64,000 nucleotides of DNA from Lactarius indigo (GCA_025766275.1 JAFKAC010000169.1:28956-92955), one strand, 5' to 3'; shown: positions 30,451 through 43,970, counted from the first letter of the stretch. The notes: generated by a model from the sequence alone, not told the origin. Translations and numbers: made by a program.

Positions 30451-31166
30451 TGTAATGTTACAGTAGGAATGTTCAGCTCGGTGTGAGCAAGTCTGGTCTT
30501 TCTATGTCAATGAGCAAGGGTTCAGCTGGTAGTGGCAAGGTTTAAGTGGTTAACAAGGATCTCAGAGTATGACACAATACTCAAGATGTGAGTGGAGTTC
30601 AGGGGTTCAAGAGGTTTGATGGTTCAGCAGAGAGTTACCCCAAGGGAATGGGAAAACAATGTATACTGTGATGGTAAAGAAGTTGAGTCTAAGGATACAA
30701 GCTACTTAGGGCCATGACTTATATAGAAAAAGGTTTGTTTGTGTGGAACAAACAAATGGCGCAATCTGCAGCAAGTGTGAGAAGTAACACAGCAATCTGC
30801 AGCAGGTGTGAGAAGAAAGTACAGCAGTCCACAGCAGGCACAGGAAAAAGAAGAAGATGTGCACAGCTATCCGCAGTAAGTGTGAGAAGAAACAAGGATA
30901 TAAAAGGCAAGTGAGACATGTCTCAGTTTTAACAAAAGTGAGACACCTGCCATAAAAGGGTGCATTTAGCCCAAGTATAGTAGTAATAAAGACTTATAAG
31001 GACAATGAGTGTCTCATTGTCTCACTTTGCACTAGGAGAGAATCTTAAGGCTCCTAGTGTGCAGCAAGTTCAAGAAAGGGAAAGCCAAGAAAGGAAAGAC
31101 TTTCCTGCAAACACAAGTGTAAGTACGAAATCAAAGTAAAGTTAAAAACAAGTCCAGTCTGTAACA
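30451..31166 (+). repeat. Candidate LTR of a truncated retroelement
   Basis: 716 bp with TG...CA borders (TGTAATGTTACAG ... CAGTCTGTAACA), starting exactly where the upstream gypsy pol frame is cut. A TATATAGA box is near 30720, and AATAAAGACTT near 30986 looks like a polyadenylation region. Downstream, an ATG at 31236 opens a short frame (MEKMVKESLDNVSLLQIQ) that could be a gag start but is soon lost. No 3' LTR or matching duplication was found (left flank TCTAC). Confidence 0.45.
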
Positions 31167-31309
31167 ATTGAGCAATATTGGGGTGCAGCCAAGTTTTGAT
31201 ATCACACAGCACCCTGATCAACTACAATCAAGGAGATGGAGAAGATGGTAAAGGAATCTCTTGACAATGTTTCTCTCCTTCAAATTCAAAGGTGTGTTTC
31301 TTTTTTGTT

Positions 31310-31894
31310 TTCTCAATTGTCTCCCAAACTCACACCCTGTTCTCTAGGTTCACAAATTGTTCAGCTTGTTTCATTGCTGCTTACAGGGAGGGTCTGTTGG
31401 GCACACAGGTGGCTTGGGCTAATAAAAAGTATCATAGTCATTGTACACTACCACCTCAATGTATCCTAGAGGCTAGAACTACTGTGGACCCATAGAATTA
31501 ATTTTCCAACTTTTCAATGCTTGAGACCTAGGAATTTGGCCAGGTCACATGACTCTAAACCTAGGGTTGGGGCTTAAGTAAAGGTTGCAGGTCCTTTATG
31601 GTGGCAGTCTTATGCCCTAACACCCTAGCCCCACAGATCTTGATTTTTTTTTGGAAGATTGTTGGGATCTGTGTGCATAGAAACCTCTCAAAAATGACCA
31701 CCTTTCTCTTTTGTTTACTCTCCCTTCATAGTCACCAATAAATTCCCTCTTATTTTTCTGATCATGTATCTACACAACCTACTGTACATAGTGTAATTTT
31801 TTTGGGCTTAAAGGATGTGGGAAAGCAGCAATCTATCCCAATCTCTAAGATTTGCACAACATTGTGCATTTGCAATAGCCTGTACATGATAGTA
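31310..31894. other. AT-rich repeat-like DNA, nothing recognised
   Basis: No coding frame or known terminus is visible. It lies between the candidate truncated LTR element and the pogo-like transposon. Confidence 0.4.
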
Positions 31895-32840
31895 CAGTCA
31901 AACCTCTCTTAACCCATACCCCTTGGTGGATGGCCTAGGCTATGGGTTATGGAAGGCTATGTGGTAGTGGATTTGTGCTAAAAATAGACCCAAAAAAATC
32001 CCTGAAAGTTTTCAACAGTGTATTATAATTAGTTGATTATAAATGGCATATTCTAGCCATCGAAGTACCATGGACTGATTAAAATTATAACTCCTAGAAA
32101 AAGTCAGTCAAAACTGTGTTTCTCATCAATTTGGCCTCATCTTTCTGAATTAGCCTAGTCAATGAGCCCAATAAAGCCTCAATTTTGCGTGCGAGAGAAT
32201 TATCCATTTCTGAGACATATTGTATAATGGTTGACATGGCCTTGAGAACGTCATGATAACTTGGATGGGGTTTGACAGGACTGTCATCATCCACATCATC
32301 CCCACCATTTTTCTCAATGTTTTCACATGCTTTGATGGTGTCCATAACAGCTTGATAAATATCCTTATCACTTGCCTCTGCCATGATGTGGGCCTCACTT
32401 TGTGGGTTAAGCAATGACTCAATGTCCATTCTGTTATCTGGATGAAGCACCCCTCTGGATTGGAGATTGTCAAGAGCGTTTTCAACCTGTTCCTCTGCAT
32501 GAGCTAATGGGTCCCAAGGGGGGTCCATTTGCAGCTCGGAATTGTCATTGCAAAGAAGAGATGAGATGGGGATTGATGGCCAGGTCACATGAGATGGAGA
32601 GGTTGGCATTTCTGGTAAAATCCCTGCTTTGCACCAACAGTTTCGGGAGGTCGTTGTGTCCACATCGCACCAAGCTGATTCAGCCATTCTCATTGCTTGA
32701 AGCTGGTTGATCTCATAGATCTTGGCAGGTGTTACACCCTCATCATACCAGTTGATTGCTTGTTGGATGAACCTGGCATGATAGTAAGCCTTGAAGCATC
32801 GGATAATCCCTTGGTCATTTGGTTGAATGTGTGTGGTGAG

Positions 32841-33349
32841 TGTTACGCTCCACCGGCGTTAGTCCGACTTGGACACGTAGAAGGCGTAATCGACTTAGCG
32901 AAAGTTAGGCGAATGGGGATCACGTGTCAACCCAACGCAAGCTGAACAGGGGCACACTGGCACACACTGCAGCTAAAGAGTAAAGAGGATCTATCCCTTG
33001 GTGGATAGGAGCGGAGGTACACTTAGTCCGAGACTAAGGCAGACAAGAGACGAGTCAAGTGGTGGATTGAAGAAGACCAAGATGGGGACTCTTGGTCTTC
33101 CGAGTCGACTACTTATACAGATACACGCGGGCTTTAAAGCGCCGCTCGAATAGTACGTAACCAATAGCGTAACTAGCTCGAACCCTAGTACCGCTATCCT
33201 AGGAATGAGTCATACATGAGTCACAATCACATGTGAACTACTATGCTGACTGATACGAAGTAAGAGTCCATGACTAATGCTAATACCGGACCGTAGTCAT
33301 AACCAGTCGTGAGTCGTGTACAATGAGTCATCAAGTCCGTACCGTAACA
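32841..33349 (-). repeat. Solo LTR in pogo transposon (TSD GTGAG)
   Basis: 509 bp starting TGTTACG and ending CCGTAACA, flanked by GTGAG (32836-32840 and 33350-33354). Orientation is inferred from a TATAAGTA-like box on the minus strand and from similarity to the LTRs at 6503 and 28411. Confidence 0.92.
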
Positions 33350-34226
33350 GTGAGGTTGGGTTGGAAGTTTTCGACACGAATTGCCTTGAGGTCTGGAGGG
33401 ATAATGTGGCTGGAGAAATTATCTTGAAGAAGTAAAATTTTCCATTTCTTTGCTTCAAGTTCCTTATCCCATTGCTTGATCCAGTCTTGATAGAGTTGTG
33501 CTGTCATCCAGGCCTTTGCATTGCTTTGATAATAAAACCCTAGCTGAGCACCAGATTTCTTTAGGAAAGCCTGTGGTCATGCAGCTTTACTGATGACAAA
33601 GGCTTGAAGCTTATCAGACCCATCAGCATTTGTTGTGAGTGCATAGGTCAGTCTAGCTTTCTTTCCTTTCACTCCTGATTGTTTAGAAGTCAACAGGCCT
33701 CAATCAGGCACCATTCTGTGTGTTTGAATTAGTCTGGAAGCCACCAGGAGCACCTAGGCACTTATGCATAGAAAAGACCAGTTTTGTCCATGTTGTAGAG
33801 ATCCTTTAGCTCATACCCCCCTTCCAGAATGATCTTCTGGATCCATTTTCTCTCTTCTTCCACTGTTTCAACAGTCAATGAACCTGCTTCCCCATGGCAC
33901 CTCCATTCCTTCAAACCATTTCTTTTCTTGAACCGCATCAGCCCCCCATTGCTCAGTTTCAACCTTTCATCAGCTGAAACTCATGCTAAGTTAGTGAACA
34001 TGTTCCATTTCTGGTGCAGGACTTCTCCAGTTAACAAAACCCCATCGGCCATCACTTTTGAAACCCAGAGGTCAAGCATCTCAGAAACCTCAGGATGCTC
34101 TGTTTGCTAAGCTCATTTGGCCATCCGGTCGCTTGAGCAGTTAGTCTCTTGCCATTGTGCCCTCCATTTGGCCTTGTCCTTCAGCCAGGCAGAAACCAGT
34201 GGCTGCTTGATTTGGAGATTTGGATA

Positions 34227-34809
34227 TGTAATGCCACTACAGGGGCATTTGGTACGACCTGTACCAAGTCAGTCGATATATGGTAGTACAGGCTCAGTGG
34301 CCTGACTTCAGTAGGATTATGCACAAGGATCACAAGGACATGAGTCACTTGGACCGTAGAGGGAGGCTAAGGCTCAAAGACCTAGCACAGACAAGGAATT
34401 GTGAGACAGGGAAAAGCACGAAGGTGTTCCATGTTAGATGAGTGTAGTATTACACAAGAAGTCTAGTCTACCGTACAAGCTAGGTAAGACCAGGTTTAAG
34501 TATGAGTCAGATTGTGTGGTCGCTGCAAATAGATGGCACCATCGCTTGATCGAGGGATAAAGGGAAAAACATAAGGGGAACAAGGCATAGATATAGTTGG
34601 AACAAAGGCAAATCACGCGGGGTCGTGCATGAGTGAGAATGAGACGGAAACTAGCACATGTAAGCTTTATCAAAGGAGATTGTCAATAAGCAAGGCATGC
34701 AATAGGAACCGGGTGATCGTATAGTCCATGTAATCATACAGGGCTCGTAAAGTATTGGGAAAAGGATAGTAAGGTGAAGAAAAGGACGAGTCTGAAAGAA
34801 ATCGTAACA
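34227..34809. repeat. Solo LTR in pogo transposon (TSD GGATA)
   Basis: 583 bp, TGTAATGCC ... ATCGTAACA, with perfect GGATA duplications at 34222-34226 and 34810-34814. It cuts the transposase just after its CENPB-type HTH. Family differs from the other two solo LTRs in this transposon. Confidence 0.9.
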
Positions 34810-35671
34810 GGATAGATCAACACAAAGTGTTCAGCTGTCTTTGTCTGGCCTTGCTTATGCTTATGATACCAGTTGAGAATTTCAATTCGCTGAGCTAAGG
34901 TTGCATTCTCCTTTTTCATGAAAACTGGGGCTGCTTGAGCAGGAACTGGTTTTTCTTTAGGCACTTTATTTTCCTTCTCTTTTTTAGAGCCTGTCCAAAA
35001 ATGTTTGTCAGCATCTTTTGGATTCTAAAGTCTGAGATGGTGCGTACACTTTCGTTTCCTTCCCACCATTTTGACTGGCAGTTCACCTGCCCATTCCCTC
35101 AGCTTTTCCACAATGGCTTTCCCCTTGTTGTCCAAGCATGCAACTTCTCTTTTGTAGTCTGAAGCCAACTCCAGCTGTTCCAGTACATGTTGCTCGTCAA
35201 TGATGTTTGCTTCATTGTCTAGCCATTTTTCATCAGCAGAAGAAAGAGTTTCACTTCATTTTAACTTTGCTTTGAGACTGTCCTTCTTTTGTTTGATTTT
35301 TTGGGAAAAACCTCGGAAGCCTTGCTTCAAAATTTCAAGTGGTTTTAGACTCATAGGCAGAGATGGAAAGTTGGAATTTAGAACAAAATTTACAATTTTT
35401 TCAGGCCTCTGAGTCACTGTGTGTGCTGCTTCAACAACCAGTGTGAACTGGCCTTGGGCTCTTGAGTCCATTTCCAGTTCACTCCAGTCTGCACAACTAT
35501 TCACCAAACTCATTCACATCGCTGGATTCAATCAACCTTACACAATTAGGTACTGAACCTATGGGTTTTGCCTCTCAAAAGAGTTATAGGTTATGGGGTA
35601 TCACATATTATGGGTTATGGTCTCAAAATCCCCGCCTACCAAGTTGGTGGACTGAAAAAGCTATGGGGTAT

Positions 35672-36271
35672 TGATGAACAGCACACATAGATAGCATACT
35701 CACAGAGTGACAAAGTGTTCTGTGGTGAGATTGGCTGGGTGGCTGGAAAACAGCAACAGGGGATCTTGCAAGGTAAAGCAGAGGTGTCTGGCACACAAAC
35801 AGTGAGAACTGATGATATACATTGGAGAGAAGGGAGCTTACCTGGCACACAAACAGTGAGAACTGATGTGGACCAGGAGCGTACATGGTACTCTACTTAT
35901 ACACTTTCTGGGAGTGACACTATACAAGGGATGTAACACTAGTCACGCACTACAAGATAGTTATTGTTCTACAAACGGACAAAGGAGTGGACGTTCTGAG
36001 AACAAGGAGAGTCTAGAAGTAAGTGATATCATAATGACATCATAATAAGGATAGAACAAAAAGAGAACAAAGAAAGATACAAGAACGCATAGTACAATGA
36101 GCGGTCTGGATATGTCCATATGATGTTACTGTACATGATGTCATAGATAAAGAAGTCTGAGATTGTACAGATCAAATCTAATCTAAAGCGGTCCTAATTA
36201 ATCTACAGCAGTCCGTATCTGTAAGTCCGGTCTGTTAGAGCCGCTAAGTGCGCAAGGGTCACTTATCAACA
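35672..36271 (-). repeat. Copia-family solo LTR in pogo transposon (TSD GGTAT)
   Basis: 600 bp, minus orientation, same family as the intact copia LTR at 13200 but diverged, with GGTAT duplications at 35667-35671 and 36272-36276. It retains the two internal direct repeats (CAGTTCTCACTGTTTGTGTG, complement). Confidence 0.93.
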
Positions 36272-36325
36272 GGTATAAGGGGTTATGGGCTATACCCCCT
36301 ATGGGTTAAGAGAGGTTCGACTGTA

Positions 36326-38162
36326 CTTGACTTGTGGTAAATATAATATCTTATAAGCACTTAAATGTTTTTATCTTTTTTTGCTGATGACAAATAGGAG
36401 ACCGGATCAGGTGACCTTGAGGCTTCCTGATGACGTCAAAACCAACCCGGCGCTCATCACAGAGGTCATCATCCAACCTCTCGCATCGTGCTTCGACCGT
36501 GCCTGCAGACTTGTTCAGGTAAGAATGTCCCCCGAAATGTCGGGCCAGTCATTCTTACACTGGCAGGTGGTGTGACCTTTCGTTGCTACACTAGCCTACG
36601 TTCCACACCGTTTTGCCTTAGCTCGGTCCATGGGAACTGTGGATTACTTCTTGGTCCTCATAGCAAGTTACGAATATTTCTAAGGTCTCTCACAGAACCT
36701 CTCGGAAGTCGGTTGTAATTTGGGCCACACAGCCTGTAGGCCTCATCGACAATAAAAGATAGTCGATCTGCGCGTGTTTTCAACCGTCTGAGCCCAGAAA
36801 GTGGGTCTGGTGAGCAGCCTAGGCCCAAGGGACTCCATCAAGCCGTTCACGTAGCGCTTCTTTTCATTTCACATTCCCCGGAATTACGTCGGAGGCTTCT
36901 TTCCGCAATCCGCAATCCACACCACGCCGCAGGCGTTCGTTCCCACACGTCTTGCCTCTAATTTGTGCTGGCTTCGGCCCCCTTTCCTTTTTGCGTGCGT
37001 ATGTGCATCAGGCAGGGGCGGGCTTGGTGCTCTAGAGCCACAAGTAACGTAGGACACTGGACCCGAACCGTGGCTTTTGATCTCCCGGAATGCATCATAA
37101 CATAAAGCTCACCCCCTCGGTGTCAGTGGCGCCTCCTTGTGCACGTCAGTCAATGATCACCCACGCGGATCGAGTTTCTACACCCCCCCTTTGTCAGTTG
37201 ATCATCCTGAAAGGGCGAACTCCTCTTCTGCGATGATACAATGGTGACGATCGCTGCGGATCACGCACGTCGTGTTGCTGCGCCGTAGGGAGATCACCTC
37301 ATCATCATCGGATCTAACTGCATACCTGGGAGATTTCGACTTGGCCGTTCCCGCATGCCTCATCAGCTGATTGAAGACCATCGGAGAGTGGGGTGGAACC
37401 GGCGTGCGGACGCACTCTGCCAAGCTGCCAGGCGCAGGCATTTTGTGGGGTGGAGCTTGCTGGGCTTGGGGTGGGCAATAGGAGCAATTCGCGTGGACTG
37501 ACCGACACAACACGCGGTAGTAAAACGAGACACGATTCGTATAGGCATTGGTGTACCGTACTTTGGTATCCGCATGAGGGTTAGTTTAGTTATAGCGAGT
37601 ACAATACAGTAAAATCCCAACGTCATGAAAAAAAAACATAGTAGTGAAATTCGGAGCGTGAGCGATGATGACGTCCTGGAACAATTCTGCGATACATGTG
37701 GTAAGGTCGATGCGCATTAAATAAGAGATAGTGTGACGAAAGCATATCAGAGCAGAGCGAGGTGCAAGATGACGAAAGGCGGGGTGGGGTGGGGGTGAGT
37801 ATAGCGCCGGAGGTCAAATAATCGAGGTCGTAACTGCCTCCAGGATTACGCCTGGTATGCGCACGGCCGGGTGATCGCTTGGCCATGAGCGAAAAAGCCT
37901 AACCTCTTAGCCCCATGACGAGGGGGCACGGGTGAGATCGGTCGATGGGCGCCGTGCTAAACTCGAGGTTCGCAGACCGGGACTAACTTGGCGCCGTCTG
38001 AGTGAGGGTATTTGTGAACAAGAAGCGAACACGCAAGCCTGGAAAACCCCCTCCCGTCGGTCAGCCCTAGCTCCACTGGTCCAAGTCCTCGGAAAGAACT
38101 CACTCTTTCACATAGGGGAACTAGGAGTGCAAGAATTGAAACCGATTCGAGAAAAAGTCCAA
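36326..38162. other. Transition from repeats to host DNA, no gene assigned
   Basis: GC content rises after about 36400. One short frame at 36396-36520 (PDQVTLRLPDDVKTNPALI...) ends at a GTAAGA donor-like site and looks exon-like, but I cannot attach it to a gene; it may be a scrap of a gene broken by the transposons. Frames at 37200-37510 have no recognisable motif. Confidence 0.35.
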
Positions 38163-39887
38163 TCACAAAAGCTCCTTCACGCTCTCCAACAGCACCTTGG
38201 GCTTAACCAGTAACGTGCTCTCCAACAGCTCTGCCCTGCTCCGCGTGGCGACTGCCTCTCCCCCCTTCATATCTAGGTATGAGGGCTGTCGCTCCTCTTC
38301 AACCTCCCCCCCCTTTCTCCGCTTCACCACGGACAGTCCAAAGGCGACCGTGCATAGCACGCCGCACGCCTCGCTCCCATACCCAGCGTACATGTTCTCC
38401 ATGACGGCGGGATCGAATGGCCGACAGTTAGGCCAGACACCCCCAGCGCGGCCCTTACCGCGAGCGACGGGGGCGACAGAGGGGCTCTCGACTACGATCT
38501 CGAACCATGCGCTGCTCACGCCCTCGCGAAGTATGCGCGCGAGCGCTTCCGTCCGCTCGGCGATGTGGGATACGGCGTCACCAAAGCGCGCACGCAGCGG
38601 CTCGCGGTGTGTCCCGCGCTCGTCGGTGCACCCGGCGAGAGAAAGTATCGCAAGGATGCCACTGATGTGGCCCCCGCGAGAGGACGGATCATCGAGGGAG
38701 CTCGCCGATGCGTTCGATGGTGTCCGGGAGCGCGGCATCGGGAGTGCGAAGAGGCGCTGATCTGGCGTATTGTTCGCCGTGGATCCAGGTGTGGGGTATG
38801 GAGGGAGCGATATGGGGGAGATGAGGGAAGATGAGGGAAATGAGCCAGGATAAGCTGGGGCAGGTGCGCTGTAAGCTGATAACGCGCTTCGTGCGTACAT
38901 ATGGGTGAGTGTTCGCCAACGGGAGGTCGTCGCCTGTGGTTCTGCTTCGGTGTCAGCGCTATCGGATCAACTACGATATGCTGATGAATGCCTACCAGAC
39001 GACTGCATCTCGCGGAAGATATCGTTCAAGAAACGGTCGACCTCAGGGGAAACTCCAGCGCAGAAGGCATCAAGAACCTGTTGGCAACACCAGACCTCCC
39101 AAGCTTGGATGGCCAACTGCACTACAGTGGGATCGTTCTCGTGGTCACCCTCGCGCAAGAGCGCTAGCATGCCATCGCCGATAGCATCGCGGACAAGCTC
39201 GCAATGGGATTCCTTCCACGAACCAGGTGCGCAGCGACCCAATTGGAATTCGTCGGATACTGCGGCTGCGAGCTGAAGGATCTCGGTGTTGAGGTCGTGC
39301 ACGGCCTGGATTATCTGCTGGCCGGAGAAATCATCGGTCTTGGTAAGGAACGACTTGAGCGTCTTGAGTTCCTCCCCACTGGATTCTAGTGTTCGCACGG
39401 AGCTGGCCAGCTCGGCATACGAAGTGCGGAGTTTGTGGATTTCGGTGGCCTGGGCTTGACGAGCCGCGCAAGCTTGTGCCAGTTCTACAGAGAGCTGGCC
39501 CTTCTGGGAAACGAGGAGGGTGTTGGTGGAGCGCTGGTGTTCCAGCTCCATTTTTGTGCTCGAAAAGTCGGCCTGAATGTGCTCGAGTTGCCGCTGGAGG
39601 GAGAGGACTTGCTCTTGAAGTCTGCTGTTGAACGATTCGAGGTGCTTTACTCGAAGGCGATCGGCGTCTGTGGCACGATGGGTATCAATGGCATGGGAAA
39701 GTGGTCGGTCGTGGCGTTGACCGAGTCTACGAGGGACGGGCATTGGAGGGTAGTATGGAGCTGTCGTGGGTAGATCGTAGGAGCCGTCGTCGCTCTGATC
39801 GTCGTCGGATGGACAGTCGTCTTCAAGGTCGTTGGAGATACGAACGGATGGTAGGTACGAAGCAATGAAGTTCCACAAGGCGTTCAT
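38163..39887 (-). CDS. Orphan coiled-coil protein, family A copy 1
   Basis: Not recognised as a known family. Two exons, 39887-38996 and 38941-38163 (intron 38942-38995, phase 1), give 556 residues. Residues 1-65 are variable with an acidic patch. About 70-180 is a coiled coil (LQEQVLSLQRQLEHIQADF, KMELEHQRSTN). From about 185 there is a conserved helical domain opening LKSFLTKTDDFSGQQIIQAV, interrupted by a Ser/Pro-rich insert (about 320-390), and continuing to FEIVVESPS and a C-terminal KPKVLLESVKELL. A paralogue with the same order and same intron position and phase lies at 59427-61173. Both junction sides code EPQAT-SRWR, which fixed the splice sites. No transmembrane segment or signal peptide is seen. 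The conserved block may be a binding module working with the coiled coil; function unknown. Confidence 0.82.
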
Positions 39888-40245
39888 TGTCTATGATGCG
39901 TGCTAAGCGGGGTTCACACGTGAACCAGGTCCACAAACATTTACGTTTGTAAATGGGCCTCGGGCGGGGGTTGAAGGTTGCTACGCGGTGGGGGAATTGG
40001 TCGGGGGTATAAAAAAAAACAAAAGGAAATTTTTTGGCAAGTTGAATGGGACGGACGTTATCGTAGGGAGAAGGGGGAGGACTGTTGTCAATTGTTGACT
40101 GCGGAAGGACAAGACAGAAACCAACCAGGTTAGGGCATCTTTAGGGGACGAATGACCAGCGGAGCCAACGTGGCGTCGCGTGTGAGGGTGTGTCTGCCTC
40201 GTTGAAGCCTCGTGTCTTTGCGACATGACACCAGAGATCGCCTGA

Positions 40246-40612
40246 ATGCTGTCACTCAACTACGCTACTCACGCTTATCTCACCCTTCTTCTCGCTCAAT
40301 CCTCCTCCCTCTTGGCTGATCCCTCCGTGGTTCATCCCCACCTGAAGCACCTCGGTCCAGTGAGACTCTTCCAAACTCGATCCGCTCCGATTCCTCACCA
40401 CAAACGAACAGGTTGGTCAACTTCCAGACATTCATCTATTTTCGGTGCCAAAAGCAACGTGGGAGCACTCGTCCGCGGCAATCATCAATGCCCTTCGTCA
40501 GACAGATGGCGTTCTAAAGGTGGATATCCAAGAACCCCGAATCAGAGCGAAGAGAGGTCAGCTCTATACCCTCAACCCTGACGCCCGTGCCAACTTATCA
40601 ACCTTTTCATAG
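40246..40612 (+). CDS. Small orphan protein, two exons (tentative)
   Basis: An ATG at 40246 opens a frame to 40359. A 52-nt GT-AG intron (40360-40411) joins it in phase 0 to a second exon, 40412-40612, for about 104 residues. The second exon reads as real protein (QLPDIHLFSVPKATWEHSS, GVLKVDIQEPRIRAKRGQLY) with balanced composition and ends at a TAG. The first exon begins with a short hydrophobic stretch (YLTLLLAQSSSLL). I do not recognise it. It is divergent from the family A gene on the left. The exon-1 start is the least certain part. Confidence 0.42.
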
Positions 40613-41168
40613 ACTAGCATGACTTTTGAAGGGCATCGCCGTCCTCTTGTGAGGTGGCCTTTTTTTCCTCACCTCTGCGATGCCTCTGGACCATTCTGCT
40701 TACGTGTCTATCGATCGTTCCCGTGCCTCTCTCTAAAGGTGGCACATGTACCGTTCTAGAATATCACTAGGAATATACTCTCAGGTCTTCTTTCCCGGAA
40801 AATTTCTGGCACTGACACGGCACACCAGAACGCCTAATTAAGATATACCGAAGTTCTAGCTCGGCTTGGCCTCTGACACCTACGAATGTTTCGGAACAAG
40901 TCTGGATTGGGCGACTGGCGCTTAACTCTGGACAATGGAGGGCATTCACGCGTGTCGGGACGAGGAGAGTCATTTTGTTTCATTACCGTTGAGAGAGGAG
41001 AGGCAAGGGTGTGATTGATACTCAGCCACCGTATGAAGTGGCTCTGGGTGTCACAAGACGAGTGACGTCATTTAAGACAGAGCTGGTTGGAGAGTGGATA
41101 ACATGTGTAAGGCTTCTCCCCAATAACTTTCAACAAACGTCGAACAACCCACGACTCGCAAGATAGCC
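40613..41168. other. Intergenic, promoter region of the next gene
   Basis: No convincing coding sequence. The 3' end of the small orphan and the upstream region of the gene at 41169 must lie here. Confidence 0.4.
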
Positions 41169-41970
41169 ATGTCAGCCGTTGTAGTTCGCAGCATCTTCAG
41201 AAACGGTGCTCACTCCCTCGCTCGGCCTACCGTCACCGCCACATTCACGAGCTCCAAAAGGGCCAAGTAAGTCAATCGCCAACCCTACCTTCCATTGGCC
41301 TTACTTACTCTGATCATTTTTCTAGCCACGCATACAGGTTCGTACTTGCGCGTAAATCGCTGATCTGCGTTCACCGCACTTATTTTTACTTATCAGTACC
41401 AGTACCATGCATGACAATGATCCGGAGGTAATATACTTCGTCCTACCTATGTACGGCATTGACCCGGTTATATGCGCAGGTTCTGGAACGAGAGAAGCGG
41501 CGTAACTTGGCCCGTCACCCCTATCAGACTTCGTCACCTCTCGACCACTCGCCTGGATGGAACGAGAATCTTGCCACGGCATCAGAGGCTAACGTCAAGG
41601 TAATTTAGCCCTATCTAACAGCCTCCTATCCCTCACACACACGTGACACAGGCCGACCAAGATGCGAGCTCCGTCAACGACCTTGCTTCCCGCACCGTTA
41701 GTCATTTGAAGGCAAAAGATTACCTGGAGGAAACTGTGGCAGCGACGGATGACCGTGACGAGGTTTCTGGCCCTCTTCGATCGGCACCCGGGACTACCGG
41801 TGTCGTTGACATCGACGACGCTTACGAAGAGGAAATTAAAGAGCAGGAAGGCGCTTGGACCCATAAGGTCAGGCGCGAGCATGTCGAGCATTCCAAGGTG
41901 AGATGACCGTCAGCAGGGTGATATCATATTGTCTCATACTCCCTCGCCATTGCAGGCCCGACTCCCCTGA
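41169..41970 (+). CDS. Small mitochondrial-type fungal protein, six exons
   Basis: Exons 41169-41266, 41326-41337, 41397-41427, 41480-41599, 41652-41897 and 41956-41970 give 173 residues with all phases consistent. The N-terminus (MSAVVVRSIFRNGAHSLARP, then Thr/Ser/Lys-rich) has no acidic residue for 35 positions and is a good mitochondrial presequence. After it comes TMHDNDPEVLEREKRRNL, then HSPGWNENLATASEANVKAD, a pattern I associate with a widespread uncharacterised fungal mitochondrial protein. The C-terminal half is acidic and helical (DIDDAYEEEIKEQEGAW). Function unknown. Exon 2 is only 12 nt. Exon 6 codes only ARLP. I am confident in the gene and less so in the localisation. Confidence 0.82.
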
Positions 41971-42466
41971 TTCCTACCAACCTCCGTGGAGTGTTTTCGA
42001 GTAAAAACAGCGGAACCGAGCAGGTTTCCCTGCTCTCCGGTTTACTTCTAGTGATCGACCCCTATAGCCTCTATGCGCACGGTGGATGAGCGTATTCACC
42101 CGGATCTCATAACTTGGTACAGTCTATCGATTCACACTCGTTGCCGTCGTGGAGATGTGAAAGGACGTTTTCTACGTCCGCTTTATTTCAGTATCTAGTC
42201 TTCTTCCTTCCCTTTGTAAAACAAGGTCCATGCCCCATAAATAATACGGAGACTCAGACAAATCGTGACATCGTAGTGTCGGCTGGGGGTTGGTGATGGT
42301 ACCTCTGTACTCGTCGTGCCACGGCGATGTCTTGTGGCGTACCAAATGAAAGACGGCCGTGGAATAGATTTTTCAGGAGAAAGGTATATTGGTGAGGCGA
42401 TTGAGGCTACAAGAGGTAGTTGGGTCGTGTTGTATGTACAATACGCGGTGAAGCCGTGCGATGTGG

Positions 42467-43841
<1,375 letters not shown>

Positions 43842-43970
43842 GATAAGAGTAGCGTGCAAATATCAGTTTGAATCTAAGCACAAGAGCGGGCAGCGCGCTG
43901 CGGCATTCATCACCCGAGCGTCACGCTTTCCGTCACTGTCACGCAACCTCCTCATCAAGCACAAGCACAA
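43842..43970. promoter_or_regulatory. Bidirectional promoter between PP2A-C and CCT5
   Basis: Only 129 nt separate the two divergent start codons, so both 5' leaders and core promoters must fit here. No clear TATA box is seen. Confidence 0.6.

Larger units (their letters stand above)
31895..36323 (-). mobile_element. Decayed pogo/Tigger-like DNA transposon with nested solo LTRs
   Basis: Ends CAGTCAAACCTCTCTTAACC and, inverted, ...GGTTAAGAGAGGTTCGACTG, flanked by TA on both sides (31893-31894, 36324-36325), as for Tc1/mariner-pogo elements. ATGGGTTATGG-type subterminal repeats are seen inside the right end. Transposase remnants lie on the minus strand: a CENPB-type HTH (ATLAQRIEILNWYHKHKQ) near 34900, a second DNA-binding domain (GGLMRFKKRNGLKEW, HGEAGSL) near 33880-33950, a DDE start DLYNMDKTGLFYA near 33770, and a helical C-terminal part at 32094-32693. 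Several in-frame stops and three solo LTRs (32841, 34227, 35672) inactivate it. Confidence 0.87.

Noticed and set aside
36381..36575. Exon-like frame ending at a GTAAGA donor
   Set aside because: Reads like protein but no second exon or family could be found; left as unassigned rather than called a gene.
37202..37513. 103-residue minus-strand frame
   Set aside because: No motif, neighbours or splice partner; overlapping frames are equally good.
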